A stretch of DNA of 33,504 nucleotides from Ichthyophthirius multifiliis (taxonomy: Eukaryota; Ciliophora; Oligohymenophorea; Hymenostomatida), in NCBI RefSeq assembly GCF_000220395.1, contig NW_004087055.1, forward strand, positions 1 through 33,504. Direction: 5' to 3'. Shown one piece after another: positions 24,634 through 33,504 of the stretch. The position numbers and the translations under genes were made by a program. A model generated the notes under the pieces. It was not told where the DNA came from and searched no databases. It was given only the letters and a program-made list of their open reading frames with translations. Numbering within the stretch: the first letter of the stretch is position 1; each line of letters begins with the position of its first letter.

Positions 24634-25246
24634 ATGCTGTAAAGAAATTTTTCTTTAGATAATTTTAAAATTCTCGTCTTTTTTTAATCATAAAACAATA
24701 CCAGATCTTTTCGCTTACAATCGAAATTTGCAAACATATTTTTTACTGTATCAAAGAATTTACTATTTTTAATTTATGACTTCTTCTATACATTATAAAA
24801 ATAAATAAAATTTTTGGTCATATAATTTTCTAACTATATAACTTATCTTTCTTATCATGTGGATGTTTTCATTATTGCTCTTTTTCTATTTTTAATGAAA
24901 ACTCAGTTTATTTATTCGAAATAATATTATAATATACTATAAACTTTATAGAAAAAACAGATTTATTTGAAACTCCTTTAATTTTTGTATATAAAATGTT
25001 TATTTGATTAAAAAGAATATTAAACTTTTGATAGATACATTTACTTCTGATAGTTCGATAGTTCAGTTATTATTAAGGGAGTTGAATATTAAAGGAAATT
25101 TCATAAATGATAGTAAAATTAAAGTCCCAAACATAGAAAATCAAAAATATCTCCTAATTATAAATATTGCCAAATATATATTCAAAATAAATACTTTTTT
25201 CTTTTATGATGATGTTATAAATCCTATAATATCTAAAAAGTAATGA
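24634..25246 (+). CDS. Poorly resolved coding fragment, possibly a broken or mis-assembled gene
   Basis: GC content and codon use rise here, but no single frame explains it. Frame-0 pieces look coding (SLTIEICKHIFYCIKEFTIF; NFIEKTDLFETPLIFVYKMF). A third piece in another frame (IKLLIDTFTSDSSIVQLLLR to DDVINPIISKKQ) ends at TGA 25244-25246. A frame starting at ATG 24634 is open to about 25,045. The pieces may belong to one gene with one or two slips (around 24765 and 25000) or unseen introns. I cannot place a trustworthy start or name a family. The minus strand is full of TGA in this stretch, so the plus strand is preferred. Treat as a hypothetical gene or a host pseudogene. Confidence 0.35.
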
Positions 25247-25777
25247 AATAAGTAATTTTATTTTTTATAAAAATTTATTTTTTAATTATTTATAAATAAG
25301 TAAAAAGAATAAGTTTGAGTTTTGACAGCCATTTAAAAAAATCGGAATAGTTATGCCTAAAAAAAAATATATATTAGTTGAAGATATTTTTAAGGTGAAA
25401 ATTTAAAAGTTGATTTTTTTAAAAAAATTCTCAAATTAATAATATGCATAATTAAAAAGAATATTTTTTATAATATTAAAATACTTATAAATATATATTT
25501 TTTTTTTATAATTTTGTTTTATGTCTTAAAAATGTTTATTTAATAAATTATTTTTTTATGAATTGTTTAGTTTATAAAATTCTTAATAAACAAATTCATG
25601 CCTATTTTTTATTTATTTTTTTCAACAAAAAAAAAAAAAAAAAAAAACTAAATTTGTTTAAAATAAAATAAATGCAATTACGTCATTTCAAAGTTAATAT
25701 AATAATAAAAATAAAAAAATACAAAAATATAATAAATATAAATATAAATAAAAAAAAATTAAAAAAAAAAATTAAAA
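25247..25777. other. Intergenic spacer with 21-nt A run
   Basis: No supported gene. It contains a homopolymer of about 21 A at 25627-25647 and sits upstream of the REEP-family gene, so the promoter of that gene should be here. Confidence 0.6.
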
Positions 25778-26317
25778 ATGTAATAAATAGATTAATTTAT
25801 AGATAAAGCTGGATTAAGACCAATTGACGATTTAAAGGTTTTATAACCTTTAGCAGAAAAAACAAAATTAAGACCTAGTTAATTAGCCTTTTTTTTCTTT
25901 ACTTTCTTATTTTTATTGGTACTTTGTAGCATTTGGGAAACTTTAATTTGCGACTTAGTTGGTTTTGTTTATCCTGCTTATATGTCATTTAAAGCTTTAG
26001 AAACTTAAAGAACTGATGATGACAAATAATGGCTTACTTATTGGGTTGTGTATAGTTTTTTCACTGTTTTTGATGACTTATTATATTATTTATTGAGCTT
26101 TATTCCTTTCTATTATTTGATAAAAATTACTTTCTATGTTTATATGTTCCATCCTAATATTTAAGGTGCTGCCCATATTTACACTTAAGTACTTGCACCT
26201 TTTTTAAGAAAGCATTAAAACAAAATTGACTAAAATATTTCTGATTTGGGAAGCAAATTAACTGAATTAGCAAAAGAAACAAAATAATTTGAAGTTACTT
26301 AAAGAAATATTAATTGA
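25778..26317 (+). CDS. REEP5/Yop1 (TB2/DP1/HVA22) ER membrane-shaping protein (179 aa)
   Basis: Single uninterrupted exon from ATG to TGA, 179 residues, close to the usual 170-190 of REEP5/6 and Yop1. A short polar N-terminus (MQQIDQFIDKAGLRPIDDLK) precedes paired hydrophobic hairpins: AFFFFTFLFLLVLCSIWETL then the family signature DLVGFVYPAYMSFKALET. Next comes TDDDKQWLTYWVVYSFFTVF, LLSFIPFYYLIKITFYVYMF and the conserved HPNIQGAAHIYTQVLAPFLR. A soluble amphipathic tail ends in QRNIN. Members insert as wedges and curve the tubular endoplasmic reticulum; this protein should do the same. Base composition is less A/T than its surroundings and no intron is present. Family assignment is strong; whether it is closer to REEP5 or to plant HVA22 cannot be judged here. 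Confidence 0.93.
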
Positions 26318-26755
26318 AGAATAAATAAACAAAACAAAAAATATTAATTAATTTTTTATGTTTTTTTTTTTTTTATTTTATCAAAAATAAATTATAAAAA
26401 AAACATGAAAATATTTTATTTTTAAAAATTTCCTTTTTAATTTTAATATATAAGTATTTTATAAAAAATAGTAAAGATTTTCTTTTTTTTATATAATAAA
26501 TATATGAATTTTATGCATATTTTTATAAATACATTTAATTTTATACTCGATTTTTTATTTTATTATATTTAATATATATATTTTGATTAAGTTATAAATA
26601 ATAAATGTTAGATTTTTTTTATTTTTTAAGTCACATATATATTTTTAAAATTATAAGAAAAAAATAAATAAAAATGTATATGTTTAAATTTTTAATTAAA
26701 ATCAATAATTTAATATTTAAAAAAAAAAAAAAATTTAAAGAAAATAAAATTTAAA
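26318..26755. other. Intergenic spacer between REEP-like and TTLL genes
   Basis: 438 nt of A/T-rich DNA between two plus-strand genes; no supported coding frame. It includes long A runs just before the TTLL start codon. Confidence 0.6.
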
Positions 26756-29440
26756 ATGTAATAAAATTTAAACTAAAACATAAAAATAGCAAAATGCTTA
26801 AAATAATAATAATAATCAGACTTAGAATAAATTGAAAAAACAGATAAATATGAAGACGATGATTCCGAAAAGAATGAAAAAGAATAAGAACTGGTCAAAT
26901 AAACTGAAATCCATTCGTTTTTGAACAATTAGTTTATATCTTTGTAAGATTTAATCCATATGAAAAGAAACATAAAAAAAAACAAAAAACTAATAATAGA
27001 TATTTCAGGCAAATAAAAAAAACTAAATAAATTTAAATAAATTTTAACTTAAAAAAAGGAACTAAATATGATATAATAAAGGAAATAGGCACTACCTTAT
27101 TCTAATGGAATACATAATAAAATAAAAATAGTTCAGAATGGAATATAAGTTGGCAAGACTATTATATCAGTGAAGATATTTTGAGAAAAATGCTTCCTTT
27201 TTAAAAAATAAACCATTTTCCTGGTTCATATAATTTAGGTAAAAAAAATTATTTAGGAAAGAATCTTTAGAAAATGAGACAGAAATACCCCCTAGATTAT
27301 GATTTTTTTCCCAAAACATGGCTTTTACCTTACTAATATGAAGAATTAAGACAATACTGTGAAAAAGAAAAGCAAAAAAAGTAAAAAAAGCCAGTTTTAA
27401 TAGTAAAACCAGAAGCTAGTTCATAAGGCAAAGGTATATATATAGTAAAGAATATGCAAAAAATAAGTAAAAAAAAAAAAAAAAAAAAATTTTTTTAAAA
27501 AAATAATAATAAAAGAAAATGACTAACATGTAGTAGTTCAAGAATATATAAAAAAACCATATTTAATAGACGGTTTAAAATTCGACTTTAGACTATATGT
27601 GTTAGTGAGAAGTGTTTGTCCATTAAAAATATTTCTTTATAGGGAAGGTTTAGCACGTTTTGGAACAATAAAATATGTAAAGCCTAAAAAAGGGAATTTG
27701 AAAAACATGTGTATGCATCTGACAAATTATGCAATAAATAAACTTAATGAGGATTTTTAATTTAACTAAGATATTAATTAGGAAGATTAAGGACATAAAA
27801 GAAGTTTTTCATCTGTTTTGAAGTATTTAAATGAAAAAGGTGAAGATTATAACAAGGTTATATTATAAATAAAGTAGATTGTTAATAAAACAATGTGCAG
27901 TGTTTAACCTTATTTAAGTCATTTGTATAAAAGTTCTTAATTAAAAACTGAAAATAATCAAATGTGCTTTGAAATATTTGGATTTGATATACTACTTGAT
28001 TCTAATTTGAAACCTTTTTTACTTGAAGTTAATCATACTCCTAGTTTTTCAACTGATACTCCTTTAGATTATAATATAAAAAAATACTTGATTTTAGATA
28101 CTTTGATTTTAGTTAATATAAGAAATAAAGATAAAAAATTGTAATTTTAATTTTTATTTATTTTAATTAAATGATAATTTTTTAGATATTTAGAAAAAAA
28201 GAAATAATCATTAAAAGGGAAAAAATAAAAAAAAATGATGAATAATAAAAAGCTTGTAGTATTTCTTATATTGATAATTATGAAACAGCAAATAAAGGAG
28301 GATACATTAAAATTTTACCTTAAAATTTAGTAAAAATATAAGTATATTAAAAATTTAATATTTTTTGATATAATTATTTCTACTACCATAAAATTAATTA
28401 TAAAACAATTTAAAAATAATAATTTATATAAGGATGATTAATTGGACTATAGCATATTTATTTAAGCAGCATAATAAATAAACGATGAATTTACTGGGAC
28501 AAAAAAATTGCAAAATGAATTATAAAAAAATATACCAAATTAAATTAAAAATAATAAAATAAGCAAAGATTATTAATATACATTTAAATAATAATAAAAA
28601 TAAGAATCATAAAAAATCAAAATAAATAACAGTTTTTCGTAAACAAATATTGCAAATAATAATACTTAATTATCAAATACATAATATTAAAAAAATGATC
28701 TATCATAAAGAATTATAATGAATAGACCAACATAGATAGCATTTAATAATTTTAGTAAAGAAGAAGATATTTAAAAATAATCAAAATAAGCAATATATGT
28801 AAGACCTTAATCTAGTAATCTAACTTATAAATTAGATTGTTTTAAAAAAGATTTACATAATTTAAAAGATGGGACTTAAAAATAAATATGTTTATAGAAT
28901 TAGTATATTAAAAAAAACTAATATGTAGATTGCTAATTAAGGAGTTTTTAGAAAAATAAAATTAATAATAATAATTTGAAATCGTTTTCTTAAAATAAAG
29001 ATTTAAAAGAAGAAAATTAAAAAGATTTTGTGTTAAATATATAAAAAGCTAAAATTGAACACAAATTTACTAAAAATTAATAAAGGTGGTTAGTAGAAAA
29101 ATTAAAAAACGATGATAGCAAGTAAAAATTCTTTGATAATTTTCAAAAATAATAATAATAATAAATATAATCTTAAAATAATATTTAATAGCTTTTCTAA
29201 TTATTAGATTAAAGTAATTAAAAATAATATCCATATTAAAATAAAAATAAAATTGATAAAAATCTAGTTTCTAATAATTTAAATTCTGATAAAAACTATA
29301 ATTCAAACTTTGAAAATCTTGAATTTTTATCAAGTACTATTAATTATACTAAAAGAAAGAATTAAGGATTTCTAAGAAATTTTAAATTTGATGATAAATT
29401 AAAAAAACCCTATATAATTAATACTTAAAAATATTAATGA
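26756..29440 (+). CDS. Tubulin tyrosine ligase-like protein, polyglutamylase type (about 816 aa)
   Basis: Five exons (26756-27008, 27059-27466, 27516-28140, 28186-28341, 28433-29440). Introns are 50 nt (GC-AG), 49 nt (with a 21-A run), 45 nt and 91 nt. After an acidic N-terminus the TTL core is complete: KLIIDISGTKYDIIKEI, SSEWNISWQDYYISEDIL, PFQKINHFPGSYNLGKKNYL, DYDFFPKTWLLPYQYEELRQ, IVKPEASSQGKGIYIV (ATP-binding), VVVQEYIKKPYLIDGLKFDF, REGLARFGTIKY, NMCMHLTNYAIN, and FEIFGFDILLDSNLKPFLLE followed by VNHTPSFSTD, which carries the metal-binding Glu and Asn. This pattern matches TTLL4/6/13-type glutamylases, which add glutamate side chains to axonemal and cortical tubulin. Exon 4 contains one frame slip at the 9-A run 28227-28235; after it the family motif NKGGYIKILPQN appears. 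The C-terminal 330 residues are Asn/Lys/Gln-rich and unstructured. Confidence 0.9.
27009..27058 (+). other. Non-canonical GC-AG intron in the TTLL gene
   Basis: 50-nt intron GCAAATAAAA..TTAAAAAAAG. Removing it joins DIS-G to TKYDII, which matches the invariant SGTKY segment of TTLL enzymes. The donor is otherwise the local consensus (GTAAATA elsewhere in the window), with C in place of T at position 2. Confidence 0.8.
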
Positions 29441-29722
29441 TTAATTTACTTTATTATTTTTATTTTAATAACTTTTATAAATTAAAAAATTTTAAAAATA
29501 AAAAAAATATATATAAAAAAAAAATAAAAATAATAAATTATATATTTTATGTAAGAAATTTTTTCTAAAAAAATATATATATTAGATAAAATAAAAAAAA
29601 AATAATTGATTTACAAAAAATAGAATAAATTAAAAAAAATTAAAAAGTAGACGACTTGATTCAAAAGTAAAAGCAAACATAAATATTTTATCAAGATTTT
29701 TATTAAATATATGATTTTTAAT
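29441..29722. terminator. Convergent 3' region between TTLL and CXC genes
   Basis: 282 nt between two stop codons on opposite strands, A/T-rich, no gene seen. Confidence 0.45.
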
Positions 29723-29942
29723 TCATATTATTTTTTCTTTTAAATGAAATTAATTAAAAATTTTAATTTTTATCATCAATGATTATATTAGATTTTCTTT
29801 TTTATTTTGTTTTTAAATTTTTTACTAAATATTAAATTAAATTTAATTTTCTTATATATTAAATTTTTATTATTAAATTTATTATTCTTATAAATTTTAA
29901 TTTATTTGATTATTTTTTTATTCATTTAAAATTTATTATTAA

Positions 29943-30000
<58 letters not shown>

Positions 30001-31435
30001 TTATTTCATTACAAATTTTTTTATTAGTAATCTCTTTAATATTTATTTCATTTTGGTTTAATCCATCTTCAGTATTACAACATGAATCACATTTACAATT
30101 ATTTCTACATTTTATTCCTGCATTAAAACATTCACAATATTTTTTCAAGCAACTAGTTTTTTTGCAATTACATCCATTTTTATGTGTGACAGTATATTAT
30201 TCATAATCTACTTTAAATTTATTCTTAAAAGCCTCTGGATTTTTACAGCGTGTATCATCAATTGCATTTTACCTTTCTTTTTAGTTACTTTATTTATTTC
30301 CACATGATTTACATATACATTTATTACTACAAAACGTTCCATTTATAAAGCATTCACAATATAATTAAAGACATCGCGATTTTTTGCATTTGCAATATTC
30401 AACTTTTCTTTGAAATTATTAAGTGTCTAAAATGTCTGTTTTTACTTAATCAGTTTTTTTATTATTAATATTTTCTAATTAATTTTTTTCTACTTTTTTT
30501 TCTTTTTACATTTATATATTGTATTAAGACTATTTTATAACATTATTTTTTTTTGTTTATTTTTTCTGTTAATATTTTTTTTTTACTATCTTTATCTTAT
30601 CTTCTTCATTCTTAACTAATTAACCTTAACTATTGTCCTATGTTAAATTTTTTTACAAATAATATTCACTTTTTGATATAGATGTTTGAAGATTTATATT
30701 TTCTAAAATTTATTCTATATTAAACCTGTCTTCTGATTAAGGTATTTTGTTTTATTAATGTATCATTTTTTGAAATAAAGATGGCTTCCTTACATTACTC
30801 TCTGATTTAATAGGTGCCTTTTCATTATTTTAAAGTCGAAAATCAGTGCTTTAACCACTATTATCTACTTTGTTTTCAGGATAGAAATCCGTAAATTCAG
30901 GATTGTTAAATGTACTTATATTTTATATTGATCCAGAATTATTATTAATTAAGCATTTATATATATCTGGTGTTTTATAATTATTAATAAATCTTTTTTA
31001 TAAATATTAATATATAATAGTTTTTTTTATTATAGTTTATTATTAATTTTTTAATTTAATTTTTTTTTAATTTAAAAATTATATTTTTGAAATATACAAG
31101 CATACATATTTTTTTTTCCCAAAAAACAAAAAAACAAGAAAAAAATGAAAATTTAAATAATTTATTAATAATAAAAAATATTATATTAAAATCATTAATT
31201 TTTTTATATAATATTTACTCCAAATTATTTGGTGGAGAATGTACATAATTTATTAATTTATTTTAACAATTTTATTCTTTTTAAATTGAAGAATCAATAT
31301 GTCCATAAAAAAATTTTTAATAGGAACTTTTTTATGAGAGTTATTTGACTACATCCATTAGTTTATAAATATTTTATTTCTATTAGGTAAAGGAGAAAGA
31401 TCTTGTAATAAATTCGGATAGTCTTCTTAATCCAT
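29723..31435 (-). CDS. CXC-domain (tesmin/TSO1/LIN-54) DNA-binding protein, about 495 aa
   Basis: Exon 1 (31435-31219) starts [20 protein letters not shown] and ends SPPNNLE. A 226-nt intron (30993-31218, GTAAATATT..AAAAAAG) leads to exon 2 (30992-29723), beginning [13 protein letters not shown] and ending at TGA. Exon 2 carries a complete CRC region. The first Cys-rich repeat is [18 protein letters not shown] with SNKCICKSC. It is followed by the linker [15 protein letters not shown], then the second repeat [20 protein letters not shown] with RNNCKCDSC. In LIN-54 and TSO1 these two zinc-binding repeats contact TTYGAA-type sites and recruit DREAM-like cell-cycle repressor complexes. Here the role is likely transcriptional control. 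A run of 17 TAA codons gives poly-Gln after the domain, followed by a Gln/Asn tail. A frame slip at the A7 run 31307-31313 (between KNF and YGHIDSS) is needed in exon 1. Confidence 0.9.
29945..29995 (-). repeat. (TAA)17 poly-Gln coding microsatellite
   Basis: Seventeen TTA triplets on the plus strand, read as TAA (Gln) on the minus strand in frame downstream of the CXC domain. Confidence 0.9.
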
Positions 31436-32210
31436 ATTTGTATTATTAATTGAAATAATTGTTTTTTTTTGTTATATTTATTTAATAATAAAAATACTTA
31501 AAAATAAAGTTGTAGATATTTTTATATTTTTTGTTTATCAAAAAAAAAAAAAAAAAAAATTATTTATTTATTTTTTAATAATTTATTTAAAAAATATATA
31601 TTCAAAAAAATTTAAAAATTTAACGAAAAATAACAATAAGATATCATAAATTATAGATTTATTTAAAAATAATTAAAATTATAATTTTATATTATAAAAT
31701 TTATTTACTTTTTAATTTTTTATATATATTATAAATTTAATTATTGTTTCTTTTTTAAAAAATTAACTTTAATATTATAAATATTAAATTAATTTTTTGT
31801 ATATAATATAATTAATTTAAAATTTTTTTCAGATTAATTTTTAGATTAAAAAAATATTTCTAGTATTTATTTTTATAAATGTTTATATATAAATTTAATA
31901 CATATAATTAAATAAAAATGAAAAATAAAAATTTATAAAAATTATATAAATATTATTTATTTGAAATATATCAGATTTTTTTATTGAATAAAAATAAAAA
32001 AAATTATAATATAATTTTAAATTAAAAAAATATATATTTAATTACTCAGTTAATTATATATGCTTTATAATGTATTTAATTATAATAAATAAATAAAATA
32101 CATATAAAATATTTTTTATTTAACAAAACTTATTGATAATTTAATTATAAACATATGAAATTTTATTATATAATTAAAAATACTAAAAATATTATGGAAA
32201 AAAAGTTCAA
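31436..32210. other. Intergenic spacer between CXC and LITAF genes
   Basis: 775 nt, nearly all A/T, with a 20-A run at 31540-31559. It should hold the promoter of the CXC gene and the 3' end of the LITAF gene. No coding frame with plausible composition was found on either strand. Confidence 0.6.
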
Positions 32211-32681
32211 TCAAAATTCATATTTTCCTAATTATTTGTTACACAAAGGACAAATATGTAAAATATTTTAAAATTAATTTTCAAAATAATAAGGAATAAG
32301 ACATAGACCACAAGAAAATCCAAAAGTACAAAAAAAGAAAGATAATAAATGTGTTTTTTTTGAAGGCTCGTAATCGACTTTGCTTATTATATCTATTTTG
32401 CAGTATTAACATTATATATTAATTGGTAGCTTTTATTTTGTTATATCTTAAATATATATATCTTAATTAGTGTTACTTTCGCTTTTTGTAAGATTTTGCT
32501 CCACACTTTTTGAAGAAATAGCTTAAGGCATAGATAAACTAGCAAAATTATTATTTGAATTAATTGTATTTAATTATCTTTAAGTTGTTTCTTCATTAGA
32601 TAAAGCTTCAATTATAGGAAAAATATTATTCATACTATAGTTATGATATTATTATTAATTATATTAAATATTAAACGACAT
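32211..32681 (-). CDS. LITAF-domain zinc membrane protein (156 aa)
   Basis: One exon on the minus strand, ATG at 32681 to TGA at 32213-32211, 157 codons including the stop. The first 90 residues are Asn/Gln/Ser-rich (MSFNIQYNQQQYHNYSMNNI). The C-terminal 65 form a LITAF domain: IQCQYCKIDIISKVDYEPSK supplies the first CxxC. A hydrophobic segment follows (LLSFFFCTFGFSCGLCLIPY) and then HICPLCNKQLGKYEF, the HxCPxC...LGxY end that supplies the second zinc pair. In the family (LITAF/SIMPLE, CDIP) the domain binds zinc and anchors as a monotopic helix on the cytosolic face of late endosomes. No PPxY motif is visible in the N-terminus. Length and the position of the domain at the extreme C-terminus are typical. 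Confidence 0.9.
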
Positions 32682-33504
32682 TTTTTCAAATTAAATGTTA
32701 TAATTTAATTTTTTTAATATATTTAATAAAATAATGATTTAAATATAAATATTAATTAAAGAATTATAGAAAAGTAGTTATAATGTTAAATCAAAATAAA
32801 ATATGTCAACGACATAAAATTAATTAAAATAAAAAAATTATATATATTATAGTATTTTTTTATATTTATATACTTTTACTTATATATGAAATATATTTCA
32901 AATAAATATGAATTTATATATAAAAGAAAAATTATAAATATTTATTATATATAAATATATTACACACATATATATATATATTTTATATAATAAGATATTT
33001 AATTAAATAATTAAATTTTAAATTATTAATTAATTATTATTTAATTTATATAAAGATTGCACATTATTTAAAAATTCTAAGATATTAAATGTAAAAAATT
33101 AAAAATAAAAGTTTTATAATTTAAAATATTATGATAATAAAAGAAATTCAAAATTATATATAATAGTTATAATTAAATAAAATTTATTTTTTAATTTTAA
33201 AATTAAATTAAAATGTATAAAGTTTGTATAAATATTTTATAATATTAAATATTTATATCTTATATTTTATATTTAAAATCATAAAATATTTATTAGATAA
33301 AATTAAATTTATATAAAGACAATTTTTCGTACATATTAAAAATAAATAGTATACATAATATTAACTAAAATTAAAAAATAAAATACATTATAAATAAAAC
33401 ATTATAATGTTATAAATTTATGTAAAAAATATCAATGATAATATAATTTATATATTATTATATTATTTTATTAAAAATAGATTGTTTGATTTTGAAATAA
33501 TATA
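32682..33504. other. Right-end A+T-rich non-coding stretch
   Basis: 823 nt upstream of the LITAF gene to the window edge. Almost entirely A/T with scattered TA runs (for example 32967-32980); no gene, RNA or repeat family seen. It should contain the LITAF promoter. Confidence 0.6.

Noticed and set aside
27962-28144. Separate 60-codon gene
   Set aside because: It is the in-frame end of TTLL exon 3 (FEIFGFDILLD...EVNHTPSF) plus a few bases of intron, not a gene of its own.
1-33504. tRNA, rRNA, CRISPR, transposon or virus-like elements
   Set aside because: No GC-richer cloverleaf-like segments, no spaced direct repeats, no transposase, reverse transcriptase or capsid motifs were found on either strand by eye.

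Overview
The window looks like macronuclear DNA of an oligohymenophorean ciliate, most likely Ichthyophthirius multifiliis or a close relative. Three things point there. Base composition is extremely A+T-rich (roughly 85% by eye). Real reading frames only appear when TAA and TAG are read as glutamine and TGA is the sole stop. Genes carry many short GT..AG introns (about 45-170 nt, typical donor GTAAAT/GTATAT). Read with the standard code almost nothing coding is visible; with the ciliate code about 14 protein genes appear. I saw no rRNA, tRNA, CRISPR array, transposon or virus-like element. The species call is inference; the code is read directly from the sequence.

Layout, left to right. 1-1069 (+) is the 3' part of an Asn/Gln/Lys-rich gene. 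1636-2188 (-) is a small 3-exon coiled-coil protein. 2617-4448 (-) is an unrecognised coiled-coil protein. 4831-12663 (-) is a giant coiled-coil protein of about 2,540 residues with a weakly GRIP/GRAB-like tail. 12979-16369 (+) joins Sel1/TPR-like repeats and a poly-Gln block to a degenerate protein kinase fold. 16491-17553 (+) is the queuosine salvage enzyme QNG1 (DUF2419). 17713-18910 (-) is an FCP/SCP-type phosphatase. 19251-20319 (+) is an unrecognised 4-exon gene. 20768-24409 (-) is a 6-exon AP180/CALM-like ANTH-domain protein with a very long Q/N/E tail. 24634-25246 (+) is a poorly resolved coding fragment. 25778-26317 (+) is a REEP5/Yop1 (TB2/DP1/HVA22) ER-shaping protein. 26756-29440 (+) is a tubulin tyrosine ligase-like (TTLL) polyglutamylase-type enzyme. 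29723-31435 (-) is a CXC (tesmin/TSO1/LIN-54) DNA-binding protein. 32211-32681 (-) is a LITAF-domain membrane protein.

The genes do not form one pathway. Several fit a ciliate cell: TTLL (axonemal and cortical tubulin modification), coiled-coil structural proteins, and endomembrane proteins (ANTH, REEP, LITAF, possible golgin). QNG1 implies scavenging of queuine from food or host. Genes are packed with 120-820 nt between them, in divergent pairs (12663/12979, 18910/19251, 24409/24634) and convergent pairs (17553/17713, 20319/20768, 29440/29723).

Two cross-cutting observations matter most. First, many genes are interrupted by single-frame slips, nearly all at A/T runs of 6-9 nt. That suggests homopolymer errors in the assembly, though ribosomal frameshifting cannot be excluded from sequence alone. 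Second, TAA is used so heavily for Gln that long TAA microsatellites are poly-Gln coding sequence.
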